64,000 nucleotides of DNA from Rapana venosa (lineage: Eukaryota > Mollusca > Gastropoda > Neogastropoda > Muricidae), in contig CM054165.1 of assembly GCA_028751875.1 (NCBI GenBank), forward strand, positions 29,393,516 to 29,457,515, in the 5' to 3' direction. This document shows, one piece after another, positions 11,067 through 23,739 of the stretch. The notes beneath the pieces were generated by a model. It saw only the letters and a program-made list of their open reading frames with translations. It had not been told where the DNA came from and searched no databases. Both the position numbers and the translations under genes were made by a program. Numbering within the stretch: the first letter of the stretch is position 1; each line of letters starts with the position of its first letter.

Positions 11067-11857
11067 TTGGATTTCATTTGACAGAATACAAAACCGGTCT
11101 TATTTCAGAATAGTATTTGACCATATGTATCAGACACGTATTACATATGATATTGGATCAACACAGTGTGAAAATATTTTTGTACACATATTGGATTCAA
11201 ACTGTCATGGAAGAGCCAAAGTACTCATTAATGTTCATCGGTTGTGTTTTGCTGTTAGAAGAAAGCTAGAGGACATGTATAAAACATTTTGTATCTACCA
11301 GAAGAAAGAGTTTGCAAAAAACTTAAAGTTTATGATTGTGTACAAAGAATTACAGACTGGAACCATATTTGATAAACTATAACAACCATAAGACGTGTTG
11401 TAAATTTCGCCAAGCTTCTCCAAATTTTAATGATAGAGAAAGGGAGGCACCTATATATATCAGAGGGACAGAAAAGAATAATGTAGGGATACTTTAACAA
11501 TAATAGAAGATGAATTTCATTTACTCAAGAATGTTTTTATTAGATGAACTCCAGAAATAATTGTGTTTTAAAAAATCAAATACGAATAGACAAAGAACGC
11601 AAAAACTGTGTACATGAATTAAGTGACATAATCACAGTTGATATATATCAAGCAGATATCATCATATATGTACATGAGTGGTTTAAAAAAAAAGAAAAAA
11701 AGAGAAGTAGAATGCAACATGTTTTTTTTTAAAGTGTACATCACTTTTAGCCATAAAAGATAATAATTATAATTGATGTTTTTGTTGTGTCAAATAAGTC
11801 TACATGACTTAAATGGCAATAAAATATTCCGAATCTGAATCTGAATCTGAATCACAC
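11067..11857 (+). mobile_element. LINE gamma C-terminal segment and 3' end, second copy
   Basis: Begins at the same point as the 8741 copy (TTGGATTTCATTTGAC against TTGGATTCATTTGAC) and runs further. It encodes DHMYQ, VRRKLEDMYKTF and QKKEFAKNLKF, then loses coding character. The 3' end has a long A-rich stretch, AATAAAATATTCC and (GAATCT)n at 11831-11853, a plausible LINE terminus with hexamer tail. Confidence 0.6.
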
Positions 11858-12040
11858 AACCATTCTGCAACTGGTTGAGCAAATAACAGTCTTGAAAAGA
11901 CCCTTGCCACCCAGACACAACTACTAGCTGCATACGGTGTGACAGATAAGACTGGGCTCAACAAAGGGAAGATTCGGGATGGGCAACGACAGGAACAGAG
12001 AGAAACAGTTTTACCTGCCTCCATCACCTTATGCAGAAGC
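11858..12040. other. Unassigned segment
   Basis: No coding domain or repeat recognised between the gamma 3' end and the TG array. Confidence 0.3.
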
Positions 12041-12042
12041 CG

Positions 12043-12084
12043 TTAGTGTGTGTGTGTATGTGTGTGTGTTGTGTGTGTGTGTGG

Positions 12085-12120
<36 letters not shown>

Positions 12121-12140
12121 TGTTTGTGTGTGTGTGTTTG

Positions 12141-12171
<31 letters not shown>

Positions 12172-12222
12172 TGTTTGTGTGTGTGTGTTGTGTGTAGTGT
12201 GTGTATTGTGTGTGTATTTCAG
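12043..12222. repeat. Imperfect (TG)n microsatellite
   Basis: About 180 bp of TG interrupted by single-base changes (TTG, GGG, TAG). Open frames on both strands are artefacts. Confidence 0.95.
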
Positions 12223-12599
12223 AGATAATACTCAATATAGATATCTCAAAACAGCACACGATCACCATCAACACTCCTTTTTCTATATTATACTCATACA
12301 AATTATATGTCATGATAATTAAATAAACCCAATACCCACACACTCATACAATGAAAACAAGGAGGGAAAGAAAGAAAAAAAACCAAACCCTATAAAGACA
12401 TAAAAATGAACATCAATACATTGTAAGTAAGGTACACTAATTGTTTCGCTCAACAATAAGATATTGAAATAAGACAATCTCTAAGACCACAAACACAGTC
12501 AAGTGTTTTTTTACAAAAACTTGTATGATCAGAAAACTGAACGTGAAAACGTTAAAGAGGCAACTGATGAATTTATAACTGGTACCAATATTCCTCAGG
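12223..12599. other. AT-rich unassigned segment
   Basis: No gene or repeat recognised. Possibly flanking sequence of the LINE delta insertion that follows. Confidence 0.3.
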
Positions 12600-15500
12600 T
12601 CAGGTCAGAGGTGTCCTCTGCTACCGGTAACCATGGAATCCGGTACCACCTGTGACATGTGGGGAGTCAACCCAACCCAAAAATCACGCCTGGAGAGGGA
12701 TGGGCGCCGCCAGGCTACTTTTGCCTGAAGTGGACAACACAATTAAGAATATACCCGATCGGTCGCCGCCCGGGTCAACAAGGACCGCGCCTTCCGTCTG
12801 CCCCCAGGGCGGAGGCAAAAGTGTGCTACTGGTGGAACCTACAAAAAAGATCAGAGGAAGGGACTACTTTCACCATCGCAACGTGGAATGTAAGAAGTCT
12901 GGCCCAAAACAGGCAAACTCCAAGAACTGCTATACGAGCTGACAGGTACACCTGGCATCTGTAGGGTCTCTATGAAGGTCAGATGAAGGAAAACGGTGAA
13001 CACCTTACTGTCGAGGGGACATATGCTCTACTATAGCGGAGAGCAGGACAAACATATCAATGGCGTAGGCACGCTTGTCAACAAGAAAATCCAGAATTCG
13101 GTAATAGGGTACTACCTCAGTAAACAGCGGCTTATGGCCATCCAACCAGGGCAGGCCCAGTTCAACATCAACAGTGATTCAAACCTATCACCAACAACGG
13201 ATCACAATGTGAAGTACGTCGAGAATTCTCAACCAATTTAAGGGCATCATCGATAAGGTGAACAAGAAGGGACATCTTGATATCCAGGGAGACTGGAAAC
13301 GCCAGGTGTGCTGGAGACGCACTGATAGAAACTACAGCAAGAGCAAATTCTGCGGTCCCTCCTGTAATGCGATCACCATTGAGCTAGGATTCCAACTACT
13401 GAATTTGCCAGCTACAAAACAACCGGTGCTCGCCATACGATGTGGACATGGCATGACCCAATGGGATCCATCACAACCAGACTGACTACATCCTGGTGCA
13501 GAAACCGGTTTCGATTGCATCATCAGAGCCAGCCGAGGACATTCCCAGTGCAGACATCGGGCAGCGATCATGACCTTCGTGCTTCTGAACTTTAGAGTCC
13601 AATTGATGAAGGATCAATAAGACAAAGAATCATCAGACTCAAGTTTAAACCTGACAGATGAAACGGACCCCCCCATCGCCGAGTCCTTCCAAGCAACCAA
13701 TAGGAGGAAAAATTTCGCTCCACTTGCTGGCACTTGAAAAGATGCTGAAACGATGACCATCCAGTTTTAACGAAGTGATGGACTGAGACTGCATGCTACT
13801 CGAGGTAAAACATCGCACGAAAAACACAACCATGGGTCACAGATTGAAATCTTGAATATGTGTGACAAAAGCGAGACCTGAAGAAGAGCAAGAACACTAC
13901 AGGAGCAGTTGATGACAAGTGAAGAAACAAGGAAGGATCAGGAGAGACATGAGGAAGACCAAGGTGGAATGGAAGAGATATCAATGTACATAAATCGAAG
14001 AGAGCCTGAAAAGAAATATTAGCAGGAAGAGCATACCAGATTGTGAAAGAGTCACCAAACAGAAAACAGGCAAGCGTACAGTAACTAATCCAGGACAAAG
14101 AAGGGAATTGCCTAACAGAAAAGAAGGAAATCGTTGGCAGATGGACGGAATAACTGTCCGAAAATCTATATTATCAACTGACACTAGGCGTGGTCCCCAG
14201 CGTACTTGCAAGCAAGCCTTCATCGAAGAAAGAACAACTTCCAATTCTACGCCAGGAAGTAGAAGTAGCAATTAGACGCTGAAGAAAGCAAATCTGGCAG
14301 AATTGACAAACATTCCCAGCAGAGCTGATCCATCACAGGGGGTGAAGGCAGTGACAAAACATCCTTACAAGTTTCAGCAACAAGATCTGGCAGACAGAGG
14401 TGGCCTACACCATGGATGTCAATCACTCATCTCACTTCTCCCCAAGATAGGAAATCTCCAGCCCAGTGCCAAAACTACAGAAACAATCGCCTCTTAAGTC
14501 ATGCGCAAAGTAATGCTGAAAGTGATCCTGAACGGCTGAAACCACAGGCAGAAGAGATCATCGCCGAAGAGCAGGCCGGTTTACGGCCACAAATAGAAAG
14601 CACCTTAAACAGGTATTCAACCTTAGGGTTTCCGTGGTGAGAAATACAGCCAGAATCAACAAGGACATCTTCCACGGTCATTCTATTGTTTTTATCGATG
14701 CCATCGATGAGAGAGTATGGCATGACGCTCTGTGGGCCACCATGAACAAATTCAAACATGGGCCAAGTAGCTGATTCACACCATCAAGGAACTCTACTCA
14801 AGGCCACCAGTGCAGTGCCGTACAGGGCATGGTAGGGGAATGTTCCGTACTCTGTTGTGGTCCGACAGGGATGTCTGCTGTCGACGACAATGTTTAAAAG
14901 TTTCCTTGAACGCCATCTACTGACGCTTGGTAAGACCAAACAGGCACGTCAGCATTGGAGGGCAAAACAATCACCAACCTCATGGTTTGCCGATGACATT
15001 GCGTCTGGCAGGAAATGAAGAGGATCTGGCCAACCTAGTGAAGCAGCTGGACAAAATAATCCTCACGGTACCGGCATGGAAATCAGCGCCGAGAAAACCA
15101 AGCTCATGTAAAAGTGCCCAGCTAAATCTCACAAGATCCTCTCTGCGGAAATAGAAATGGGAGACAGTTGACCATTTTCAAGTACCTTGGAGCCTTCATA
15201 AGTAAGGAAGGATCAAAGCCGAAATCCTAGCAAGAGCGGCACAAACGCAGCATCAATGGCAAGTCTGAAGACATATGGGAGTGACAGAACACCCTCTTGG
15301 AACTCACAGAGAGGTAAAGTTTACCTAAACGCGCTAGTCATCTCAATCATGCTTTACGCATGGGAGGCATGGACACTGAACGCAGACTACAAAGGAGGTT
15401 TCCAAGCAAGTAGAATTGGATGCTCAGAAAGGCTCCACTTGGCATCTCATACATGGACCATGTCACCAACAATGAATGTTCCGCAGAATGGATCACTCAA

Positions 15501-15805
15501 CAAGTGCGGGACTTGAAGACCTACTGACATGGTGAAAAAGAGGAAAACTCAGATGGAATGGGCTCGTAACCGCGCTCAGAAGGACTTGCAAAGACCATCT
15601 GTGCAAGGAACAGTCAAGGGGAAGAGAAGACGGGGCAGACAGAGGAGGAAGTGGGGCCGATTGAATCCGTGATTGACAGGAAGGACTTCAATGCACCCAG
15701 GCCTTGCCCACGACGCGCTAAGTGGCTGCCAGCTGGTCCAACGTTCTCACCATGCAGTGTCCCTACGACCACTGGTGGGTTACGGGACCAGTAGATAACA
15801 GTAAC
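12600..15805 (+). mobile_element. LINE delta copy 2, near full length (endonuclease + RT), decayed
   Basis: A 5' UTR-like region leads to the APE-type endonuclease: TTFTIATWNVRSLAQN near 12870-12915, SGEQDKHINGVG near 13037-13070, and a DYILVQK block near 13483-13505, followed by a GADIGSDHDL-like block. The RT follows: IIAEEQAGLRP near 14555-14590, a KAFDRVWHDALW remnant near 14695-14735, LTIFKYLGAFISKEGSKPK near 15170-15220, then FLYACE-, SYMDHVTN- and GRRRGRQ-type C-terminal blocks to about 15670. Numerous frameshifts and stops. It supplies the 5' half missing from copy 1. Confidence 0.8.
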
Positions 15806-15859
15806 AGTTAAACCAATATTCCACGTGCTTATTGGACACAGATGCCAAAACTATGTGGA

Positions 15860-17965
15860 AGGACTGGTGTTAGTTAGTGAGGGTTTCAACTGCTTTAGCA
15901 AGAATGAAAAAAACGGTTCCAGCTCCAGGAAGGAATGGATGGAATTACTATGATTCTTAAAGTTTTTCTGGTCAAAATTAAATGAAATACTAACTGCATA
16001 TTCAATGAATCATTTGAGAAAGTGAGCTGTCATACATGCATACACAAAAGGATTATTCGTTGATCCATAAGTTAGACAGAAGATCATCTAAAAATACAGG
16101 TGGCTCAAAACTCTAGCAAATACTGACTATACAATTTTAGCGAAGACAATTGGGATCCGACCAGGTCAAGTTATTCCAAAATTAGTAAATGAAGACCAAG
16201 TATAGCCTACAAAGGAAGAAACATAGCGACAATAATCCGGACTATTGATGACACTATCAACTATCTCAATGAAACAGGCAAAGCAGGTTATCTACTGACT
16301 CTAGACTACTCTAAAGCATTTGACTCTGTATCAAAATAATATTTGCTTAATACATTTTGATGAATTTGGCTTTGGACACGATTTGAAGAGATGGGTAATG
16401 ATATTGATGAAAAATGCTGTTAGTCATATAAATTATGGGGGCTGGATATCAGAGAGCTTCAAAATTAATTGTGGAATTAGGCAAGGCTGTCCTCTTTCCC
16501 CTCTAGCATTCGTTTTAGCTGTAGAATTGCTAGTTATTAGAATAAGAAACTCTAGGATCGGAAGGAATACAGTTACCAGGAGTGAGTGTAAAGAATTTTC
16601 ATAATCTCTTAGTTATTGCAGTTCAACTTTATTTGAAGAATAGTAATTCACATTAAACCTTACAACTGATATAATAAAACAATTTGCCTGTTTCTCCTGA
16701 TTTACAGTAAATCTGAAAAAAAACAACAAAGTTTATTAGAATATTGGAAAGGTTTGTGTTGTTGGACAATGATCTGCATTTGATAGTGTGGATAACATAA
16801 AAATCCTGGGAATAGTCTTTGCACTGGAAAATGGCTGAAGATATAGCAGACAAGTTGGGGAGAAAGATTTAACGAACTTACTAGCCATGATAAAGAAATG
16901 GTGTTTTTTTTAAAGGGGTTATCTATCGATAAAACAATGGAATACGAAATAGAAAAATAAATAAATATAAAAAATTATAAAATATTATAAAATAAAAATA
17001 TCTATATCTAAGTTTACAGGGCAATTCATTTATAAAAATTTTGATCAGTCCAGTTCACATACTTGTGCAGGAGTTGTCTTCTAAAACCCATTCTTTCAAA
17101 TTCAACAACTCTTACACAAATTTCTTTGGCAAAGGATAAAATATAGTAATAGGTGGACGTTCAAAAAAGTCAAACGGAAAATATTGAACAACAGATTATG
17201 ATGACTGGGTTTTGAATATGGTGGATATGTTTCAAATGCAGGAGTATTTAATTTGCTCTGGATTGGTATATGCATAATAGAAGCACAGGCACCTTCGGTG
17301 CGTAATCCCTCTTTGGTATGAAACAAATTTGCCCCAGGTCAATACGTGTTCGAAGTTAATTGGTAGAATAACAAAATGCAAGGACTTTCAGTAGTTAAGA
17401 ATGGATTTTGGAAAGATGCATATGCAACTTTTTTTCTAATAGATAAAACGTCAAAAATTTATTTGGAAAACGTATTAGCAGAACACATTGGACAGAAGCA
17501 TCTCTTTAATAACAGACTTATCAAGTATAAACATAGAATAATCAACGTTCACAAATGGAAAGAAAAGGGTTGTTGCCCGTTAAAGATACTAGTAATCACA
17601 GGAAAATGTGTTCTGTCATTAAATGATGTGATTGAGGTGTTTGAACAAAAAAAGGCAATAATCACTATTCTACGTTCTTTGCATCCATAAAATGCTATCC
17701 TTAAAACCATGGGTGATTCAATTACCTAAGAAGGATTGTCTTTTCAAGGGACCATAGTTTTTTTGGTAAAGGTTTTTATGTCTATGTAGCAGAACTTATC
17801 AAAATGTGATTATATAGGTAATTTTTTTCTATCTTTACAGCACAACTGATTAAAATCTATTCAAATGGATAAAGGATTTTCTGTCTGTACTGCAGAACGT
17901 ATCAAATGTCGTCATAAAGGTAAAGGTTTTCTATATCTAAAACATAATTTATCGAAATCTGATTA
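15860..17965 (+). mobile_element. LINE epsilon copy 2: RT ORF and 3' UTR (L1/Tx1-like)
   Basis: N-terminal RT elements are visible: NGMDGITMIL near 15937, YKGRNIATIIRTIDDTINYL near 16210-16270, and LTLDYSKAFDSV near 16296-16330 (the F/Y-x-K-A-F-D-S box with the first catalytic Asp). Then come GIRQGCPLSPLAFVLAVELL near 16473-16530 and the thumb and C-terminal parts, ending QKHLFNNRLIKYKHR and IINVHKWKE near 17492-17560. The YADD segment is deleted between about 16600 and 16650. An AT-rich stretch at 16900-17020 is absent from copy 1. The 3' UTR carries the same tandem units as copy 1. Inactive. Confidence 0.75.
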
Positions 17966-18019
17966 CTCACTCACGCACTCACTAATTCACTCACTCCATC
18001 GATCGATCACTCAAACAAT

Positions 18020-20725
18020 CGATCAAATTCTTTTATTTCGAGGATAATGAGTAAGCACTCATGTGCTTTTTTGGTCCAGTCCCCGCCCTTATCAGGGATT
18101 TATCATGAATATATAAAACCAGAACAACAAAAAACAAAATCCCATAAAAAACCCATCAAATGCAACATCTAAACAATTGAATACTACTACTACTACAATA
18201 ACAACTGCAACAATAACAACAACAGCAAAACAACAACATCCAAATAAACAAACGGAGCCACAGCCAACAAACAACAAAAACAAGAGGGGACCACCACCCT
18301 ACCCCACTGCCCCAACACACGCCCTTCCCCAACAAACAAAGCAGGAAAAAGTAATACACACAAAACAACATAGAAAAAACAAATCACGATATCAATAAAA
18401 GAAACCCCACAAAACAAGCAAATAGCCTTTAAACTGATCAGGAAAAAAACAACCTAAAAACAACACACACAAAACCCAACCAACAAAACAAAACAAAAAA
18501 AACCCCCAAAATAATATCAAACAACCACTTTAATCTGTCATTCTTTATAAATGCTTCATCATTATTGAAGATTTTGTAGTTTGCTTGTATTTCTTGAGCA
18601 AAACATTATTGGAATCTGATTGAAATGATAATGATGACAATATGTGATAATTATCCAGTACAATGATGCTTATGGGGTTTTCTCATGTCGTTTCTCATGT
18701 CGGAAGGTGTAGATGACCCACTCACTTTATATGCATAAACTTAATATTGTGGAGAAAAATCGTTTACAGGCTATTAGATGCACCTTTTCAATATGTTCTA
18801 GTCTATTTATACCCTACACTCAGAGTCATATAACAGAATTGGCTAGATTTTTAATATCAACAATTTTGAAGAATACACTTGAAGTTATTTCCTTATATTT
18901 GTTAAACACGTTATGTAATTGCATAACAGCTTTCTTTCTTTTAATTTCTAACTGATCTGTACCCCTTTAAACACTTATCTTAGTGGTGAAATTAAAACCT
19001 AGATAAGAATAACTATTCACCACTTCTAATCCCTTTCTGTCATAAAACAATTTCTCATGTCGTCCTAGAAACCCTCCTTTTCTAAATCCATAATAATTTT
19101 CTTACCATTATGTACAAATAATTTCCAAGTTTACAACACATGTGTAAGTATCTAGTTGATTTTGAAGGCCTCTGGGAGTGGTTGACAGGAGAGATACTCA
19201 TCTCCAAACAATATAATAAGAATTCCACAACCACCAGAAGAATTGGACACCTTGTTGACTCTTTCCTCTATGTCATCAGCTAATTGATTTATAAATATTG
19301 AAAATACAGTTGGGCTCAAAACACACCCCTGCCTTACTCACATTAGCATTCAAACAATTCAATGAACTGTGATTTTGAACGTACTCATGACAACAGTGAG
19401 TTGTACAATACAGCGAGAAAAGCACAGAATTTTCATTTAATACCCTGGCTAATTAGACACTGCAAAAATTTATCATGGCACACAGAGTCGAAAGCCTTTC
19501 TAAAGTCTACAAAGGCTATTTATATAGTTTCCTATCTTTTTTACTTTAGACTTTTCTGGAATGGGCTATATAGTATAAATGGATCAACAGTAGAGTGTTT
19601 TTGCAAAATCCTGCTTGCTTATCAGAAAATCAAATATTGGTTTCGCTAAACTGGTATATAGTTAAGCATTAGTATAGAAGTATAGTATTAGAAATTTGCT
19701 TAATTCAGATACACCTCTATAGTATCAGCATTATCTGGTTCATCTTTTTAATAAGATTGAATTGCAAGCTTTAGACTCACTGTTTAGAATTAATCTTGGT
19801 CAAAGATTTTAGTAGATAATTTTGATAGAAATTTATAAACAATGCTTCCACCAGCTTTCAACATTTCAGCAGAGATATCATTTATGCCACACGCTTTTGC
19901 TCTCTTAATTTTAGAAATGGCTCAAATTCACTTCACCTTCAGGAGTAGTTTGGTTTAGATCATGATCTAGTTCTTCTGAATGTTCGTTATCATTGCTGTT
20001 TTCCTCTTCTGGAATTTGCTTAATGTTTTGATATGGAGTTTTAAAGTGATTGTACCAGTCAGCTAGGCTAACATTGTTATCAATCTTTTGTTTGCCACCC
20101 CATCCCATGTTTTTCAAGTGTTTCCAAAACTGAGATCATTCATTTGTTTTCCTAGATTGTCTGTTTGAAGTTTCCTAAACATTTGTTTCTTCATCTTCAT
20201 AAGATATCTGTAATTTTTCCCATACTTCTAATATTTGATAATATTCTAGGATCTTCCTTAGGAAATTTTCTAAAAATGTTTAGATTTTTCTGACTTTTTT
20301 CTTTGAATTGTAACATTCCTTATCAAACCATGCAGACTTTCTCTTTTTATTAACAGAAAGCACCACTTAAACATGCATTGGCTAGAGTCCTTCAGACACT
20401 TCACAAAAAGCATTCAAAGCATTATCCATGTTTGTATCGAGAATTTGACTAGCTGATATCAGTCTATTTTGGATCATACTGCTTTGCAACACCTCATAAA
20501 CTCGCTTCTTTTTTTGTTTTCCAAATAAATTTTTCATATGTCATACCTGTGTTTAAATTTCTTATCCCTATATCTTCATTAACAATTGTTTATTTTCTAC
20601 AACTAGTAGGTGATCAGAATCTGTTAAGCTTTCAACAAGTGATGTACAATTCATGGATAACAACAAATCACAAAAACTATAAAGTAATCTACTGTACTTG
20701 CTCCAGAAGAGGCAATTAAAGTACA
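18020..20725 (-). mobile_element. LINE alpha copy 2, 5'-truncated
   Basis: Collinear with 1816-4500 of copy 1. It includes the tail with the AAGCAC/GTGCTT hairpin (about 18052-18067), the C/A-rich 3' UTR tract, the RT block around 19320 and the linker near 20330. It stops at about 20725, mid-endonuclease, where a SINE A tail begins. It shares the epsilon-alpha junction with copy 1, so it is part of a segmental duplicate and not an independent insertion. Confidence 0.75.
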
Positions 20726-20729
20726 GCTG

Positions 20730-20815
20730 TCACACACGGGGACTGGATGTAAAAAAGCACATAAGTGCTTATTCCATTATCCTCAAAATAAAAGAATAAA
20801 TAAATAAATAAACAC
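20730..20815 (+). mobile_element. SINE A tail fragment
   Basis: Consists only of the family-A 3' end: ACGGGGACTGGATG, hairpin AAGCAC-ATAA-GTGCTT (20755-20770), CATTATCCTC and (AATA)n. It abuts the broken end of LINE alpha copy 2. Confidence 0.85.
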
Positions 20816-20832
20816 ACTTGCACACCTCTCTC

Positions 20833-20985
20833 TCTATATATATATATAACACTGCAGAACATCTTGCATTTAAATATAAATTATATATATATATATAGAG
20901 AGATAAGAAGATATATATATTATATATATATATATTCTTATATATATATAATATATTATATATATATATAAATAAGATATATATA
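20833..20985. repeat. (TA)n-rich microsatellite
   Basis: Interrupted TA and TATA repeats with GAGA and AAGA breaks. Able to form cruciforms. No coding content. Confidence 0.9.
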
Positions 20986-21597
20986 TACACATGCTTTGGT
21001 CAGAGGGGTGGTAAAGCTGCGGATGGCGAGGAGATGGGCACGCCCTCAATATACTGGCCTAAGAAAAGTGAGGTCTCGGACAACCTCACTTTTTTTTTTT
21101 TTTTTTTTCCTTTTAGGTGCTCCGTGGTTATGGGTCACTTAAACGTTTACTTTTTATGTACGTATGTATTTTACCATGTCAGATAAACTGTGGGGTTTAA
21201 GCTGATATATTTCTCTGGGTACAACTAGTCAGTCTCTTGGATGTACTAAACGCACGGAGGACTGTTATTTGTTTTGATGGAAAAGCTGGTTTTGCTATCT
21301 TAGACTGTTTTACAGTCAGTTAGATTTGTCGCACCATAATCACATATTCTCAAGATGTTTCTCCGCATTTCTTCTCTCATTAGCTGTGTTTGAGTTTGGT
21401 GGTGCGAACTCTGAATTTTGAACACTGACAGAATGTGTTTTAAAATAGCGGGTAACATTCACGAAGGGGGTTGTGATCAATCACTAAATAATGATGGAAT
21501 ACACGGGCAGTCTGCTGTCACAAACATTTGCAAACAAATCCACCGGGATAAGACAAAAGATAAGAAAGATAAACCCAAACAAACAAACCTTACAACA
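20986..21597. other. Unassigned segment containing an 11-bp hairpin and T-tract
   Basis: At 21064-21093 AAAAGTGAGGT and its perfect complement flank an 8-nt loop, followed by T to 21108. Otherwise no domain or known repeat is recognised. Confidence 0.4.
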
Positions 21598-21895
21598 ATA
21601 TGATAACTCTTATCTTAAAGGCATTCTCCACCATGTCGAACAACAAAGGATCAGGTGGTTTGGTCACCTCACTAGAATGCCGCCCGACCAACCAGCCAGC
21701 CCTACGGGCACACACCACCAAATACAATGGCTGGAAAGCCAGAGGTAGACCAAGGAGACGATGGAGCGACTCTGTGGCTGACACCCTGCAGCCCATGACC
21801 TGTCACTACATCAAGCCTCCCGCCTAGCTGCAGACAGACGTCTGTGTCTCCCTGCGACGCCGAAAGGCACCAGGGGCAGATGAAAGAAGAAGAAG
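21598..21895 (+). mobile_element. LINE RT C-terminal fragment with (GAA)-type end
   Basis: The first frame reads QQRIRWFGHLTRMPPDQPA. After a frameshift a second frame reads YNGWKARGRPRRRWSDSVAD. Together these match the WFGHL.RM...GRPR.RW.D.V end of many invertebrate LINE reverse transcriptases. It ends in GAAGAAGAAG. A 5'-truncated remnant, clade not assigned. Confidence 0.65.
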
Positions 21896-22690
21896 ATCTT
21901 AAAGGCTACAACAGATATAAAGCTGTTTCTTCTAATTATATTAGGATTACTACATCACAGAAGGAAACAGAGTCTTAATGCATTAGGCTGCTTGGTATAT
22001 TTTGCTGAGATATATTTTGCCTAACGTCATTAAAAACGCGGGACAACTTTGAAGACATAAAATATACTCCATCTCCTGTTGCTTTAGTACATAAGGAGCA
22101 TGTTTATCAGATTATGATGCATTTTGTATCTCAGTTTATGAGCAATTTTTATTCTGACACGCCCTAGTTTTGGGTTTAGCCATTATTGCTTATTTTAAAA
22201 GCTGATCATTTCAAGATTTAATTAAGGGCTTCATACATGCAGGCTTACATAATTGTCCATACTTCTATAATCTTTCATAGGTTTGATTATGATTATTTCA
22301 AATCATTGCCAATGACCAATCCATCAATCTTTGTCTTATAACAGCAATAAATACCTTTAGTTTTCTAACACCTGATTAACCAGACATATCCAAACGGTAT
22401 CTAGGAAAAGCAAATACATATTGTGCGGCGCACCTTTTCTTTCCATTTGCAACTTAATCAAAAAGCATTCTATAAGATTGAATTGAAGCCTGTGCTCTTC
22501 ATGTTGAAATTGTTTATGAACTAACTAATAATCTCACAGCAGAATTAACTGTAAGTGGATGTCTGTTTGTTTCATGTGTACAAAACCGTTTGGTGTTTAT
22601 CTATTTTTGATATAAATTGCTTCAAAGCAAATAGATGCCTGACTCATTATGTGTTGCTGTGCAGTATCAATACCCACTTATCAGAACCAT
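21896..22690. other. AT-rich segment, nothing recognised
   Basis: About 800 bp without a supported coding frame, SINE head or repeat unit on either strand. Confidence 0.4.
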
Positions 22691-22695
22691 ATAAA

Positions 22696-22697
22696 GC

Positions 22698-22732
<35 letters not shown>

Positions 22733-23380
22733 GAGAGAGAGATGAGAGAGAGAGAGAGATGAGAGAGAGGAGAAGAGAGAGAGAGAGAGAACAAACGAAC
22801 AATAAACAAGGAGCGCGATTGTTTCTCTTGGCTCCAGCTCATTTGATAGTATCAAAACGATGCATTGGCAAAACAATCCAAAACAAAAGGAAAACTAAAA
22901 CAAAAGAATGAGACACAAACAGGAGAGAGAGGGAGAGAGAGAGAGAGAGAGGGAAAGAGAGAGAGAGAGAGAAGAGCCGGGGGAGAGAAGAGATGACGAA
23001 GGAGTGAGGAGAGAGAGAGAGAGAGAGGAGCGAGCGAGCGAGCGAGGACGAGGAGAGAGAGAGAGAGAGAGAAGAGGAGAGAGAGAGAGGGAGAGAGGAG
23101 AGGAGAGAGTGAGAGAGAGAGAGAGAGAGAGCAAGCGAACAATAATACAAGGAGATGATTGATTCTCTTTTCTCAGCTCATTGAATGGCATCATACGATA
23201 ATGGCAAACAAAAGGAAGCACAAAGAGAGAGAGACGAGAGAGAGAGAGAGATGAGAGCGAGAAACGACGGAGAGAAATAGAGGAGAGTGAGAGAGTGAGG
23301 AGAGAGAGAGAGAGGTGAGAGAGACAGAACGACAGACAGACGGAAAGGAGAGAGTGAAGCGAGAGAGCGCTTTTCGATGA
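22696..23380. repeat. (GA)n arrays with duplicated spacer
   Basis: Three GA-rich blocks (about 22697-22790, 22920-23130, 23222-23375) are separated by two spacers (22792-22918 and 23132-23222). The spacers align with each other: both contain GAACAATAA, ACAAGGAG, CAGCTCATT and GGCAAA. This is a higher-order unit of about 340 bp, duplicated at least once. The Ser/Leu and Arg/Glu open frames are artefacts. Confidence 0.85.
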
Positions 23381-23389
23381 GGAGACAAT

Positions 23390-23570
23390 ACATAGACTGG
23401 ACAGATGCACATGGAAACAGATAAGCAGACAGACAGATAGGATCGACAGACAGACATACAGATAGATCGACAGACAGACAGATAGTAGACAGACAGACAG
23501 ATAGATAGATAGATAGATAGTAGATAGATACATGAACAGATAGATGGATGAAGGGATGGATGGATAGAAT

Positions 23571-23602
<32 letters not shown>

Positions 23603-23720
23603 TTATAGAAGATAGTTAGTAGATAGATGATAGTAGTAGATTAATGTAACAAGATAGATGGGGGACGGATAGATAGAAGATAGTAGATAGATAGATAGAT
23701 AGATAGATAATAAGCGTTGA
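23390..23720. repeat. GATA/GACA tetranucleotide arrays
   Basis: Alternating runs of GATA and GACA with GGATGGAT interruptions. No coding content. Confidence 0.92.
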
Positions 23721-23739
23721 CATAAATGGAATCACTTAT

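Noticed and set aside
12600..15805. Host gene with an endonuclease/exonuclease domain
   Set aside because: The APE-type endonuclease is followed in the same strand by RT blocks, and the whole unit recurs elsewhere. It is a LINE.
21064..21108. Rho-independent terminator (11-bp perfect hairpin followed by 18 T)
   Set aside because: All other evidence is animal nuclear DNA with no bacterial genes nearby. More likely a chance or retroposon-derived foldback next to a poly-T run.
22895..23533. 212-codon minus-strand frame rich in Ser/Leu
   Set aside because: A direct translation of GA and GATA microsatellites, with equally long frames on the other strand.
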